From contig JANYHT010000069.1 in NCBI GenBank assembly GCA_025358925.1, forward strand, positions 1 through 36,494: 36,494 nt of DNA, written 5' to 3'. The position numbers and the translations under genes are program-made. Within the stretch, counting starts at the first letter, position 1. Every line of letters begins with the position of its first letter. Under the pieces are notes generated by a model. The model was not told where the DNA came from. It searched no databases and was given only the letters and a program-made list of their open reading frames with translations. This document shows positions 7,899 through 15,614 of the stretch, piece by piece. Source of the DNA: Gemmatimonadaceae bacterium (GTDB lineage: Bacteria; Gemmatimonadota; Gemmatimonadetes; Gemmatimonadales; Gemmatimonadaceae).

Positions 7899-8422
7899 GC
7901 ACGCTCAAGCATGGTGCGATGGTGGTGGCCTTGGCCATCGGTGTCACGATTGCGGGGACCGCTGCTGGCGCGTTGATCGTTGCTCCGGCCGTGTCGCACG
8001 TATCGCAGTCGGGATGGCATGTGTCGATGCCGACGATCGCGTTACCACACGTTGCCCTGCCGCATTTGATCGTACCGCCGATGGCACTTCCGACTGCGTT
8101 GCGACGTGCGGTCAGTGCGGGCTCGCCGTTTCCCTATGCCTTGCCGGCGCTGGTCGCGATCCTCGCCGTTGTGGCGTTGGTGCGTATGCGATGGACGCGG
8201 AAGCGCGCGACGGCGCACGTCGGTCGTGAGGCGCAACCACTCCGCACGGAAGGACGTCCCGATCGGACACCACGCGCCGTGCAGGCGTTGGCGGCCTCCG
8301 GAACATCGCCGAGTGAAATTTCGTGGCGCACAGGGTTGCCAGTGGACGCGATCGCCTTGCTGTTGGCCATCTCTACCGTGCCACGGCAGCTCCAGCCGCC
8401 ATCGGCACAATTTGCCGAGTGA
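7895..8422 (+). CDS. Small membrane protein, unknown function
   Basis: This 175-residue product is not recognised. GTG 7895 overlaps the fliA stop (GTGA). There is a hydrophobic segment at about 8-32, a short proline-rich stretch with repeated ALPH units (about 48-66), and a second hydrophobic segment at about 81-100, followed by a basic stretch. The C-terminal part (about 125-160, from TPRAVQALAASGTSPSEI to TGLPVDAIALLL) looks like a small helix-turn-helix or helical hairpin of the kind seen in short flagellum-linked proteins of unknown role. As last gene before the terminator it is probably co-transcribed with fliA and may serve flagellar regulation, but this is position only. Confidence 0.7.
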   Translation: MSTLKHGAMVVALAIGVTIAGTAAGALIVAPAVSHVSQSGWHVSMPTIALPHVALPHLIVPPMALPTALRRAVSAGSPFPYALPALVAILAVVALVRMRWTRKRATAHVGREAQPLRTEGRPDRTPRAVQALAASGTSPSEISWRTGLPVDAIALLLAISTVPRQLQPPSAQFAE

Positions 8423-8435
8423 TTCTCCGAATCAC
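8419..8435 (+). repeat. Hairpin over the stop codon of the membrane protein gene
   Basis: GTGATTC-TCC-GAATCAC is a perfect 7-bp inverted repeat with a 3-base loop that contains the TGA stop (8420-8422). No T-run follows, so it is not a standard terminator. It could stabilise the mRNA end or be a binding site. Confidence 0.5.
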
Positions 8436-8500
8436 GGGCTCGCGTTGAGGGTAACGAGGCTCGCTAACTGATTGTATAGTAATGACTTATAAGAATATCA

Positions 8501-8536
8501 AACGGTCGGGCCTTCGTGGCCCGACCGTTGCTTTTT
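8501..8536 (+). terminator. Strong rho-independent terminator
   Basis: A perfect 12-bp GC-rich stem (AACGGTCGGGCC at 8501-8512 with GGCCCGACCGTT at 8518-8529) has a 5-base TTCGT loop and is followed by GCTTTTT. It lies 79 bases after the stop of the last gene of the fliQ-fliA operon and separates it from the flgF operon. Confidence 0.93.
8517..8531 (+). promoter_or_regulatory. Possible sigma-54 (-24/-12) promoter for the flgF operon
   Basis: TGGCCCG-N4-TTGC followed by T matches the sigma-54 consensus TGGCACG-N4-TTGC with one mismatch and the exact GG-GC spacing. The predicted start of transcription, near 8543, would give a leader of about 30 bases before flgF. Sigma-54 controls middle flagellar genes in many bacteria. 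The element overlaps the right arm of the terminator hairpin, so the match may be chance. No rpoN or activator gene lies in the window. Confidence 0.4.
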
Positions 8537-8573
8537 CTACCAATGAGTTCCTGCACCTTTTCCCGAGTGTCCT

Positions 8574-9278
8574 ATGCCTGATCCGGTTCGACTGAACGGT
8601 ATGACGAGTGCCGCCGCGACGCTCCAGATGTTGGAGCGTAAGCAGCAAGTGCTTACCAACAACCTCGCCAACGCGTCCACGCGTGGCTTTAAGGGCGAGA
8701 CCACGTTTGCGCGGATCATTGGCAACGCGTTGGCCACAACGGGTACCGCGCTGGACGTAACGCCAGGCTCACTCACTGAGACACGCAACTCACTCGATCT
8801 CGCGGTGGAGGGCAATGGATACTTCGTCACGCAAACGCCCGCGGGAGAGCGTCTCGTGCGCAATGGCAGCTTTCATATCGACGGTGAGCACAAACTCGTT
8901 GACGATCACGAAAATCCGGTGCTCGGCGAAAACGGACCGGTGGTGCTACCGAATGGAACGATCGAAGTCGACGGCACGGGGATGATCAAAGTTGACGGCA
9001 AGATGGTGCAACGCCTCCGCTTGGAACGCGTTGCTGATGGCACGCAACTGCAACATGAAGGCGGAACGCAATTCGTACCCGATGCGACGCGCGCGGCTAT
9101 TCCGCCAGAAGAACGTCACGTCAAGCAAGGCTACATCGAAGAATCAAATGTGAACACGATGTCCGCGATGACCGCGATGCTCGAAGTGCTGCATCGCTAC
9201 GGAGCCGCACAGAAAACACTCTCGACGATCGATTCCGCGCGCGGTATCGCCGTCACCGAACTCGCCAAGCCCGTTTAA
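8574..9278 (+). CDS. flgF: Flagellar proximal rod protein FlgF
   Basis: A 234-residue rod protein of the FlgF/FlgG family. The N-terminal motif NNLANASTRGFKGE (about 25-38), the core segment LDLAVEGNGYFVTQTPAGE (about 75-93, quoted in parts) and the C-terminal ESNVNTMSAMTAMLEVLHRYGAAQK helix region are typical. It is shorter than and placed before flgG, so FlgF is the best call. FlgF forms part of the rod in the periplasm and is exported by the flagellar apparatus without a cleaved signal. It is the first gene after the terminator at 8501-8536. No clear Shine-Dalgarno sequence precedes its ATG. Confidence 0.92.
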   Translation: MPDPVRLNGMTSAAATLQMLERKQQVLTNNLANASTRGFKGETTFARIIGNALATTGTALDVTPGSLTETRNSLDLAVEGNGYFVTQTPAGERLVRNGSFHIDGEHKLVDDHENPVLGENGPVVLPNGTIEVDGTGMIKVDGKMVQRLRLERVADGTQLQHEGGTQFVPDATRAAIPPEERHVKQGYIEESNVNTMSAMTAMLEVLHRYGAAQKTLSTIDSARGIAVTELAKPV

Positions 9279-9297
9279 CCTCGCCAAGAGCAATCAT

Positions 9298-10086
9298 ATG
9301 GATCCGGCACTTCGCGCCGCCGCGAGCGGCATGATGGCGCAACAGACTCGCACCGAAGTTATCTCGAATAATCTGGCCAACGTCAACACGCCTGGCTTCA
9401 AACGCAGTCGCGCGCACTTTGAGGATTTGTTGTATCAGACCATTCAAGGACAGCAGGTGCTGGGCGATCCGAATGCGCAGACGGCACCGGCCATTCAGGT
9501 TGGACGTGGTACGCGGCTGGCCGGCGTGCAGCGCCTGCACGAGCAGGGTCCGATCGAACAGACGGGACGTAACCTCGATATCGCGATTGAAGGCGAAGGG
9601 TTTTTTCAGTTGCAGACGCCGAATGGTGAGACCACCTATTCACGCGACGGCAGCTTTCAGATCTCTGATCAAGGCGTGCTCGTGGCAAGCAATGGGTACG
9701 CACTCCAACCGCACATCCGTGTACCGGCGGATGCGTCAGAGATCGTGATCTCCACGACTGGCATCGTGACGGTGCGTCGCGGGCAGGATATTCAGCCAAC
9801 AGAAATTGGTAAGATCGAACTGGCGCGGTTCGCCAATCCATCGGGTCTGCTGTCGCTTGGACAGAATTTGTTCGCGCCGACTGCATCGTCGGGTCAGCCC
9901 GTAGTTGGATTTCCTGCTGATTCGGGCATGGGACATCTGCAGCAAGGAAATCTTGAAGGAAGCAATGTTGAGATCGTACAGGAGATGGTCGACATGATCA
10001 CGGCAATGCGCGCGTACGAGATTAATTCGAAAGCGATTAAGCAAGCCGATGAGATGGGTCAGATGGCCAACAACATGACGCGGTAA
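9298..10086 (+). CDS. flgG: Flagellar distal rod protein FlgG
   Basis: A 262-residue protein, the usual FlgG length. It begins with ALRAAASGMMAQQTRTEV, then NNLANVNTPGFKRSRAHFEDLLYQ (about 25-48) which is diagnostic of FlgG. The core contains LDIAIEGEGFFQ (about 96-107) and the C-terminus EGSNVEIVQEMVDMITAMRAYE followed by NSKAIKQADEM. FlgG builds the distal rod through the P and L rings. ATG 9298 is preceded by AAGAG. The TAA stop shares one base with the next start (TAATG). Confidence 0.97.
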   Translation: MDPALRAAASGMMAQQTRTEVISNNLANVNTPGFKRSRAHFEDLLYQTIQGQQVLGDPNAQTAPAIQVGRGTRLAGVQRLHEQGPIEQTGRNLDIAIEGEGFFQLQTPNGETTYSRDGSFQISDQGVLVASNGYALQPHIRVPADASEIVISTTGIVTVRRGQDIQPTEIGKIELARFANPSGLLSLGQNLFAPTASSGQPVVGFPADSGMGHLQQGNLEGSNVEIVQEMVDMITAMRAYEINSKAIKQADEMGQMANNMTR

Positions 10087-10559
10087 TGTTGCATCGGCAT
10101 GTTGTTGCGTTGTTGATCGCGATGGTCTGGTCGGCAACGTCTGTTGCCGCGCAGATGGCGGCGACTCATGGAACGGTGCGCGTCACGCTACCCGTCGCCA
10201 CACGCGCGTTGCAACGCGGCGATACGCTGCACGCCAGCGATATCGCGTTGTTGGACACGACGATCGTGTGGCACTGGAATGGCATCGCACCAGAGATAGC
10301 GCGTCCACTGCCTGGTTGGGTGACGCATCGGCCGATCGCTGCGGGCGAAGTGTTGCGCGCGCCTGCGGTGAGTGCACCACCAATTGTGGCAAGCGGCGCT
10401 ACCGTGTCTGCGATCTGGCAGGATGGCTCGGTGCGCCTCGTACTCATAGGCGTGGCAACCAACAGCGCCGCGCTTGGTGCACCGGTCAGCGTGCGCGTTG
10501 ATCGGATGCGCCGCCTTGATGGTGTTGCCGTTGCGCCAAATACCGTCCGTCTCCGGTGA
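10086..10559 (+). CDS. flgA: Flagellar P-ring assembly chaperone FlgA
   Basis: A 157-residue exported protein with an N-terminal signal peptide (hydrophobic stretch at about 6-20, likely cleavage after VAAQ or nearby). A SAF-like segment with RGDTLHASDIALLDT and a RPIAAGEVLRAPAV motif matches FlgA. C-terminal VRVDRMRRLDGVAVAPNTVRL corresponds to the FlgA ending (V.N..S...I.G.V...G.V). FlgA is a periplasmic chaperone for FlgI P-ring assembly. The protein is shorter than enteric FlgA (about 219 residues). Position between flgG and flgH supports the call. Confidence 0.85.
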   Translation: MLHRHVVALLIAMVWSATSVAAQMAATHGTVRVTLPVATRALQRGDTLHASDIALLDTTIVWHWNGIAPEIARPLPGWVTHRPIAAGEVLRAPAVSAPPIVASGATVSAIWQDGSVRLVLIGVATNSAALGAPVSVRVDRMRRLDGVAVAPNTVRLR

Positions 10560-11233
10560 ACGAGCCTTTCATGCACCTTCCCGTTATCTCCTCTCGCACT
10601 ATCACGTCGATGCGTGTCATCACTCTAAGCGCCGCCCTCTTGGCATGCGCGTCTGCGCTGCGGTCCCAAACGCCGCCAGCGGCAACGCCTGCAACGACCG
10701 CGGCGGCCGCTGCTCCGACCGTCGCCGCGCGCACACCACGTGAATCATGGAGCAGCGATCGTCGCTCGTTCGTAGTGGGCGACATCATTACCGTGCTCAT
10801 CGACGACTACACCATCTCGACCGCTGTCAAAGAAAACACAGCGTCGGATACGCGCTCACGGGGGTTGGCAGTCACTGCCAACTTGCCTGGCGGTTCGAAA
10901 GGCGGCGGCTTGGACTCGCGCAATAACGCGGATCAACAGCAACGTGGTTCTGCACGACGCGAGAATCGGTTTCAGAACGAGATGAGTGTTCGCGTCGTCG
11001 CCGTTGGACCGAGTGGCTTGCTGCAGCTCAAGGGTCATAAAAAAATCGACGTCGATAAGGCGGCGCAAGATATCGTTTTTACTGGATGGGTGCGCGCACA
11101 AGATGTCTCGACGCAAAACATGGTGGAATCCAATCGCGTCGCTGATGCGCAACTTGCCTACACATCGCCCGGACCGCTCGGCACGCCGAAACAGGGCATT
11201 GTGAGCAAAGTGCTAGGAGCGTTGTGGCCATGA
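10556..11233 (+). CDS. flgH: Flagellar L-ring lipoprotein FlgH
   Basis: FlgH forms the outer-membrane L ring. The GTG at 10556 overlaps the flgA stop (GTGA) and gives 225 residues; ATG 10571 or ATG 10610 are alternatives. From the ATG at 10610 the product has a short lipoprotein signal with lipobox LLAC, giving an acylated Cys. The mature part has RRSFVVGDIITVLIDD, a T-A-V-K-E-N-T-AS region, NRFQNEMSVRVVAVGPSGLLQLKG and VFTGWVRAQDVSTQNMVES followed by VADAQLAY, all FlgH features. An alanine-proline linker follows the lipobox. Confidence 0.93.
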   Translation: MNEPFMHLPVISSRTITSMRVITLSAALLACASALRSQTPPAATPATTAAAAAPTVAARTPRESWSSDRRSFVVGDIITVLIDDYTISTAVKENTASDTRSRGLAVTANLPGGSKGGGLDSRNNADQQQRGSARRENRFQNEMSVRVVAVGPSGLLQLKGHKKIDVDKAAQDIVFTGWVRAQDVSTQNMVESNRVADAQLAYTSPGPLGTPKQGIVSKVLGALWP

Positions 11234-12282
11234 TTCTAACACGTTTTGTGTGCACCGCGACCGTGAGCATCGCGCTCGTCGTGTTACCGATGCTCGCACG
11301 CGCACAAGCGGATGTGAAGATCCGTGATCTCACGTCGCCCGAAGGAGCGCTACCCGTACGCTTAGTTGGCTACGGCTTAGCCATTGGACTTGATGGTACA
11401 GGTGATCGCGCCATCGGTGGCCAGAGCGGTGGACCCACCGTACAAAGTATCGTGAATATTTTGCGCCGCTTCAATATTGAAGTTCCGCCCGATCTCATTC
11501 GCATGCGTAACGTGGCCGCTGTATTGGTGACGGCCGAAGTCTCGCCATTTCTGCGCGCTGGCGGTCGCTTTGAAATTCACGCCTCATCGATGGGCGATGC
11601 TCGATCACTGCGCGGCGGCGTGTTGTATATGACGCCACTCGTCGCGGACCCAAATGGTCCGGCCGTCGCAACGGCACAAGGCTCGCTGCTTGTAAGCGAC
11701 GGTGGTTCCACGACGCGATACGCACCGACCGTGGAAACGTCCGCGCGCATTCCGACGGGCGGTGTGCTTGATGTGGATTTGCCGCGTCCCGTGGTTGGCG
11801 CCGTGTCTCGACTGTTGTTGCGCGAGCCTGACCTCGGCACGGCGACGCGCATTGCAACCGCCATCAACGCGTCGCTCGGCGAGAAGACTGCCTCGGTCGA
11901 GGACGAGGGCTCTGTGGTGGTCACGCTTGCCGACACGGTGAATCGCCCAACCGCGTACACCAAGATTCGCGAATTGTCGATCAAGCCGGAGCGTATTCCG
12001 CGATTGATGATCGACAGTAAGGATGGAAGTGTTATTGCTGGCGGCGAGATGCTCGTTGGCGCCGCGACCATCAGTCATGGGGCGATCACGCTGGCCATTG
12101 GCGCTGAGACGGCAACGGATATGAGTCCAATTCCGGGCAGCGTTCGTCTTCCGGTTGGCACGTCCGTGCAACGTATCGCGACGGCGCTGCAAGCGGTACG
12201 TACTCCACCCAACGAGATTGCCGCCATTTTTGCGGCGCTCAGAGAAGTCGGTGCACTGACTGCCGAAGTGGTCGTCAGATGA
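11230..12282 (+). CDS. flgI: Flagellar P-ring protein FlgI
   Basis: A 350-residue protein of normal FlgI length with an N-terminal signal peptide (hydrophobic 6-22, cleavage near ARAQA). It carries the family motifs VKIRDLTSPEG, LVGYGLAIGLDGTGD, MRNVAAVLVTAEVSPFLRAG, and the C-terminal VQRIATALQAVRTPPNEIAA segment. FlgI polymerises in the peptidoglycan layer as the P ring. ATG 11230 overlaps the flgH stop (ATGA); a GTG two codons earlier is less likely. It is coupled to flgJ by another ATGA overlap. Confidence 0.97.
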   Translation: MILTRFVCTATVSIALVVLPMLARAQADVKIRDLTSPEGALPVRLVGYGLAIGLDGTGDRAIGGQSGGPTVQSIVNILRRFNIEVPPDLIRMRNVAAVLVTAEVSPFLRAGGRFEIHASSMGDARSLRGGVLYMTPLVADPNGPAVATAQGSLLVSDGGSTTRYAPTVETSARIPTGGVLDVDLPRPVVGAVSRLLLREPDLGTATRIATAINASLGEKTASVEDEGSVVVTLADTVNRPTAYTKIRELSIKPERIPRLMIDSKDGSVIAGGEMLVGAATISHGAITLAIGAETATDMSPIPGSVRLPVGTSVQRIATALQAVRTPPNEIAAIFAALREVGALTAEVVVR

Positions 12283-12674
12283 TTGATCCCGTACGAGCAC
12301 GCATCAACATGCAGGCTGTTGTGACACCAACGGCCACGACGCCTACGGTACCCGCGAAGCCTGACGCCAAGTTGAAGAAGGCAGTGGGTGACTTAGAAGG
12401 TGTCTTCGTACAGCAGCTGTTTAAGGCGATGCGCGAGACCGTGCCACAGGGGGACGGAATCGTTTCAGGCGGATCAGGTGAAGACATTTTTACGTCGCTG
12501 ATGGATCAGCATCTTGCTGCCGAAACTCCCAATCAGTGGCAGGGGGGAATCGGCGAAGCGCTCTATCGCCAGTTGCGCCATGGTGCGGTGTCGCCAACAA
12601 CGATCGCCACGCCTGCGACACTCGTTCCAGACATTCCGACGCTCGGCACACACTCTGACTCATCCGCTCTCTGA
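12279..12674 (+). CDS. flgJ: Rod-binding FlgJ N-terminal-type protein
   Basis: A 131-residue protein matching only the rod-binding domain of FlgJ: DLEGVFVQQLFKAMRETVP (about 38-56) and a G-S-G-E-DIFTSLMDQHLA segment (about 66-80). It lacks the C-terminal muramidase domain of enteric FlgJ, so wall opening for the rod must be done by another enzyme not seen in this window. Single-domain FlgJ is common outside gamma- and betaproteobacteria. The start overlaps the flgI stop and its own stop shares a base with the next ATG. Confidence 0.9.
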   Translation: MIDPVRARINMQAVVTPTATTPTVPAKPDAKLKKAVGDLEGVFVQQLFKAMRETVPQGDGIVSGGSGEDIFTSLMDQHLAAETPNQWQGGIGEALYRQLRHGAVSPTTIATPATLVPDIPTLGTHSDSSAL

Positions 12675-13216
12675 TGTCGATGACCATGATCAACCAGGAC
12701 GCGACATCTCGGCATGGACCGCCGAGCGCCGCATTGCTCGATGCGCTGCACGATGCGCTCGTGAGTGAGCGACGGCTGCTCGATGATCTCATCGCGCAAA
12801 TGCGTCGACAGCGTGCTGCGGTGACTGTGGACGACATTCAAGGTGTCGATGACAGTACGTTCTCCACGCATCGCATCCTCGCGACGCTCGGCCAAGCGCG
12901 CACGCGCCGTCGGCAACTCAATTTGCTGTTGGGCGGTGCGGAAGACTGCACCTTGCGCGATCTCGAAGCATTGCTCGCGGATCAGATGGACGGTCGCCTG
13001 CGTGATGCGCGCCTGCGCTTGCAGCAAGCGGCTGATCTCCTCACACGTGAGGTTGGCATGAATCGCAAACTGTTGCGCGAAGCGTTGAGCTCCGGCGATC
13101 AGCATGTGCGTACGCTGGTGGGCGCGCCAACCACGGCATCAACGTATGCGCACGAAGGTGCCGCAGCATCGTCCGCAGTCGCGTCGCGCGGCATGCTGGT
13201 TAACCGGAGCGTCTGA
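12674..13216 (+). CDS. flgN: Probable FlgN-type flagellar chaperone
   Basis: A 180-residue, largely helical protein without a signal peptide. Sequence similarity is weak, as is usual for FlgN; the call rests on size, predicted helices (about 18-110) beginning with an LLDALHDALVSERRLLDDLI heptad-like stretch, and position directly before flgK. FlgN binds FlgK and FlgL and escorts them to FlhA. The last 30 residues look disordered. Its ATG shares one base with the flgJ stop, and flgK follows three bases later. Confidence 0.7.
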   Translation: MSMTMINQDATSRHGPPSAALLDALHDALVSERRLLDDLIAQMRRQRAAVTVDDIQGVDDSTFSTHRILATLGQARTRRRQLNLLLGGAEDCTLRDLEALLADQMDGRLRDARLRLQQAADLLTREVGMNRKLLREALSSGDQHVRTLVGAPTTASTYAHEGAAASSAVASRGMLVNRSV

Positions 13217-13219
13217 GAT

Positions 13220-14668
13220 ATGTCTTCCGGGCTCTTCAGCATCGCGAATAGCGCGCTGCTCGCGCATCAGCAGGCACTGCAAACGATCTCGCAGAACATC
13301 GCGAATGCAGAGACGCCTGGCTATTCGCGACAAGAAGCGCAGATGTCTGCGAATACGCCGCTACGCATGGCGTATGGCAGCGTGGGTACCGGTGTATCGG
13401 TGTACACCATCACTCGCAAACGTGATGCATTGCTCGACGACACGTTCCGGGCCTCGAACGCGCATGCCGGTGGTGCCGAAATGCATCGGGATATGTTGGG
13501 ACAGCTCGAGAGTGTGTTTGGAGAACCGACGGACGCGGGCATGTCCAACGCACTGGATCAATTTTGGGGTTCGTACAGTGACTTAGCGACGTCACCGAAC
13601 AGCGGCTCGACGCAGGCCGTCGTGCAGCAACGCGGTCGACAACTGGCGGGACTGTTTAACGAATACGATACGCAGCTTACGCAGCAAAGAGCGACCTCTA
13701 CCGAACGACTGACGAGCACGATTTCGCAGATCAACGGTCTTGCTGCTCAAGTTGCGGAGTTGAACGATCGCATTGTCACGTCCGAATCGAACGGCAACAC
13801 CGCGAACGATTTGCGCGATCAGCGTGATCTGCGACTTGACCAGTTGTCGAAGCTCGCTGGAACGCGCGTGATCTCACAGGCCAACGGTGCGGCGACGGTC
13901 GTGATTGGAAACTCAACCTTGGTTGACGGCAGCACGTCGCGTCCACTGAGCGTGCAGTTTGTCTCTCCACAACCGCCACCCGCCGTCACACCAAGTGATA
14001 TCCCGGTGAAAGTGTTGCTTGGCAATTCGCCGGACACGCTGCAACCACTGGGCGGTGAGCTTGGCTCCATTGTGCAGTACATGAACACCGACATCCCGGG
14101 CATTCGCGGCCGCCTGGATGCAATGGCACGATCGTTAGTGACGACGGTGAACGCGCAGCATACGCAGGGATTCGTCTTTAGCGGTACCACCATTCCGGGT
14201 ACGGCAGCCGGCAACTTCTTCGATGTGGGCACGCTTGTAAATCCCGTGCGTGCTGGCACGATCAAACTCGACAGCGTGATCGCAGGAGACGCGTCAAAGA
14301 TAGCGTCGAGTCGCGACGTCTTGGCGCCCATGGACAATGGCACGGCCAAAGCCATCGCCTCGCTTCGCAATGATGTGACTGCGGTGAGCTTCACGACGCC
14401 CAGTGGAGCGACAGAGACCGGGTCACTCGTGAGTTTTCTCCGTGCAACCGTCACCGGACTTGGCTCGCAAGTCAACAGTGAAACGGATAATGCCACCTCC
14501 TACCGTGCGTTGGCCGATCAAGGAGAGGCGCGCCGGCAAGCGGTGAGTGGCGTGAATACGGACGAAGAGCTGGTACAGATGTTGAAACTGCAGCAGTCAT
14601 ACACGGCGGCGACCAAGTTGATCAAGACGATGGATGAGATGATGCAAACGCTGTTGCAGTTGGTTTAG
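13220..14668 (+). CDS. flgK: Hook-filament junction protein FlgK (HAP1)
   Basis: A 482-residue hook-associated protein. The N-terminus SIANSALLAHQQALQTISQN and NIANAETPGYSRQ (about 6-37) is the FlgK signature; the middle has FGEPTDAGMSNALDQFW, a NDLRDQRDLRLDQLSKL segment (about 194-212), and the C-terminus ends in LQQSYTAATKLIKTMDEMM before LQLV. FlgK forms the first junction ring on the hook. FlgL, which normally follows and makes the second ring, is not encoded next to it. Confidence 0.95.
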   Translation: MSSGLFSIANSALLAHQQALQTISQNIANAETPGYSRQEAQMSANTPLRMAYGSVGTGVSVYTITRKRDALLDDTFRASNAHAGGAEMHRDMLGQLESVFGEPTDAGMSNALDQFWGSYSDLATSPNSGSTQAVVQQRGRQLAGLFNEYDTQLTQQRATSTERLTSTISQINGLAAQVAELNDRIVTSESNGNTANDLRDQRDLRLDQLSKLAGTRVISQANGAATVVIGNSTLVDGSTSRPLSVQFVSPQPPPAVTPSDIPVKVLLGNSPDTLQPLGGELGSIVQYMNTDIPGIRGRLDAMARSLVTTVNAQHTQGFVFSGTTIPGTAAGNFFDVGTLVNPVRAGTIKLDSVIAGDASKIASSRDVLAPMDNGTAKAIASLRNDVTAVSFTTPSGATETGSLVSFLRATVTGLGSQVNSETDNATSYRALADQGEARRQAVSGVNTDEELVQMLKLQQSYTAATKLIKTMDEMMQTLLQLV

Positions 14669-14673
14669 CGATC

Positions 14674-14913
14674 ATGCTCATTCTCGGACGTCGCGAAGGC
14701 GATTCTATTTTGATTGACGGCGGCATTCGGATTGTCGTGGTGTCGTGCGATCGCGGTGGAGTGCGCATTGGCATTGAGGCACCCCCCGACGTGAAGATTT
14801 TGCGCGGTGAGATTGCGCAGCAGGTCACCACCGAAAACCAGCGTGCCACGACCATTCCTACGGATGCACTGCGGGCGATGCTTGGCAATGCGCCCATCGA
14901 AGTGGTGACGTGA
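14674..14913 (+). CDS. csrA: Carbon storage regulator CsrA
   Basis: A 79-residue RNA-binding protein that starts with MLILGRREGDSILID and has VKILRGEI where most CsrA proteins have V.VHREEI. The key Arg of that motif is kept, but the preceding His is Leu and the following Glu is Gly. CsrA dimers bind GGA hairpins in mRNA leaders and often repress flagellin translation. The C-terminal tail is longer than in E. coli (61 residues). Five bases separate it from flgK, so it is the last gene of the flg operon. Its usual antagonist fliW is not in the window. Confidence 0.93.
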   Translation: MLILGRREGDSILIDGGIRIVVVSCDRGGVRIGIEAPPDVKILRGEIAQQVTTENQRATTIPTDALRAMLGNAPIEVVT

Positions 14914-14921
14914 TGAACCGG

Positions 14922-15593
14922 CTATCGCTCTCGCGACGCCCGCTCGGAGGCGAGGGTCGTGATCTCAATGCGGCATCCATGGTCAATCGCGAATGCACGG
15001 CCGTGGCACGTCTCGACGAGCCAGTGCGCGGCCGTGATGTCGACAGCGTTTTCGGTGCGAACGTCAATGCGATCGACGACGGCACTCGTCGGTGTTCGCA
15101 CGACGTCGAGGCGCACGATGTCCGGTGTGCTGCTGATGTGAACCTGCGCGGCGCCCAGTCCACCTGCACTCCGCTTCGCGACATTCAGAGCGACGACAAT
15201 CGCGTGTTGCAGCGCGGAGGGGTCGGCCCATGCCGGTGCGAGATCGTCATCGAGGAGCAGCTCGCACGGGATGTCACGCAGCGTCGGGTGAAACGTGTGC
15301 AACTCGATCGCCGAGCGCGCAGCATCGGACGCCATAATTGGCTCCGGTTCGCCATGGTCATGACGCGGCAGCAATCGCAAAAGGTGCAAGAGATGCACGA
15401 GATGGTCGGTTTCGACGCGCAGGATAAGCATCGACCGCTCGTCAGACTGATTCGCCGGTTCGATCATATGCGCGACGGCAGAAATCGTTGCAATGCGGTT
15501 GCTGAGCGCGTGTGTCAGCCCGCGGAGCAGTTCGTCATGTATGGCAAGCCAGCGCGCCGCGCCCTCGCGGCGGTTCGCGGCTGATTCTTTCAC
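14922..15593 (-). CDS. Kinase-like dimerisation protein without sensor or clear ATP site
   Basis: GTG 15593 is preferred because GGAG lies five bases upstream; GTG 15599 is possible. From 15593 the product has 223 residues. An N-terminal helical part with LLRGLTHALSNRIATISAV resembles a HisKA H-box (His within GLTHAL), and a later ADPSALQHAIVVALNVAKRS resembles the N-box region of a HATPase domain. Clear glycine-rich G1 and G2 boxes are absent, and no transmembrane or sensor domain is seen. This recalls Spo0B/ChpT-type phosphotransferases, which keep the fold but not ATP binding. It lies convergent to csrA and divergent from motA, so a role in motility signalling is possible but inferred. Confidence 0.6.
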   Translation of the reverse strand: MKESAANRREGAARWLAIHDELLRGLTHALSNRIATISAVAHMIEPANQSDERSMLILRVETDHLVHLLHLLRLLPRHDHGEPEPIMASDAARSAIELHTFHPTLRDIPCELLLDDDLAPAWADPSALQHAIVVALNVAKRSAGGLGAAQVHISSTPDIVRLDVVRTPTSAVVDRIDVRTENAVDITAAHWLVETCHGRAFAIDHGCRIEITTLASERASRER

Positions 15594-15614
15594 TCGCACT
15601 CCAGGACTGTTCGC

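Noticed and set aside
12157-12175. TGGCACG sigma-54-like site in flgI
   Set aside because: The distance to the GC element is off by one and it lies inside a coupled operon.
14910-15584. A 224-codon plus-strand frame opposite the kinase-like gene
   Set aside because: It is the antisense of a better frame that has H-box-like and N-box-like segments and a good ribosome site.
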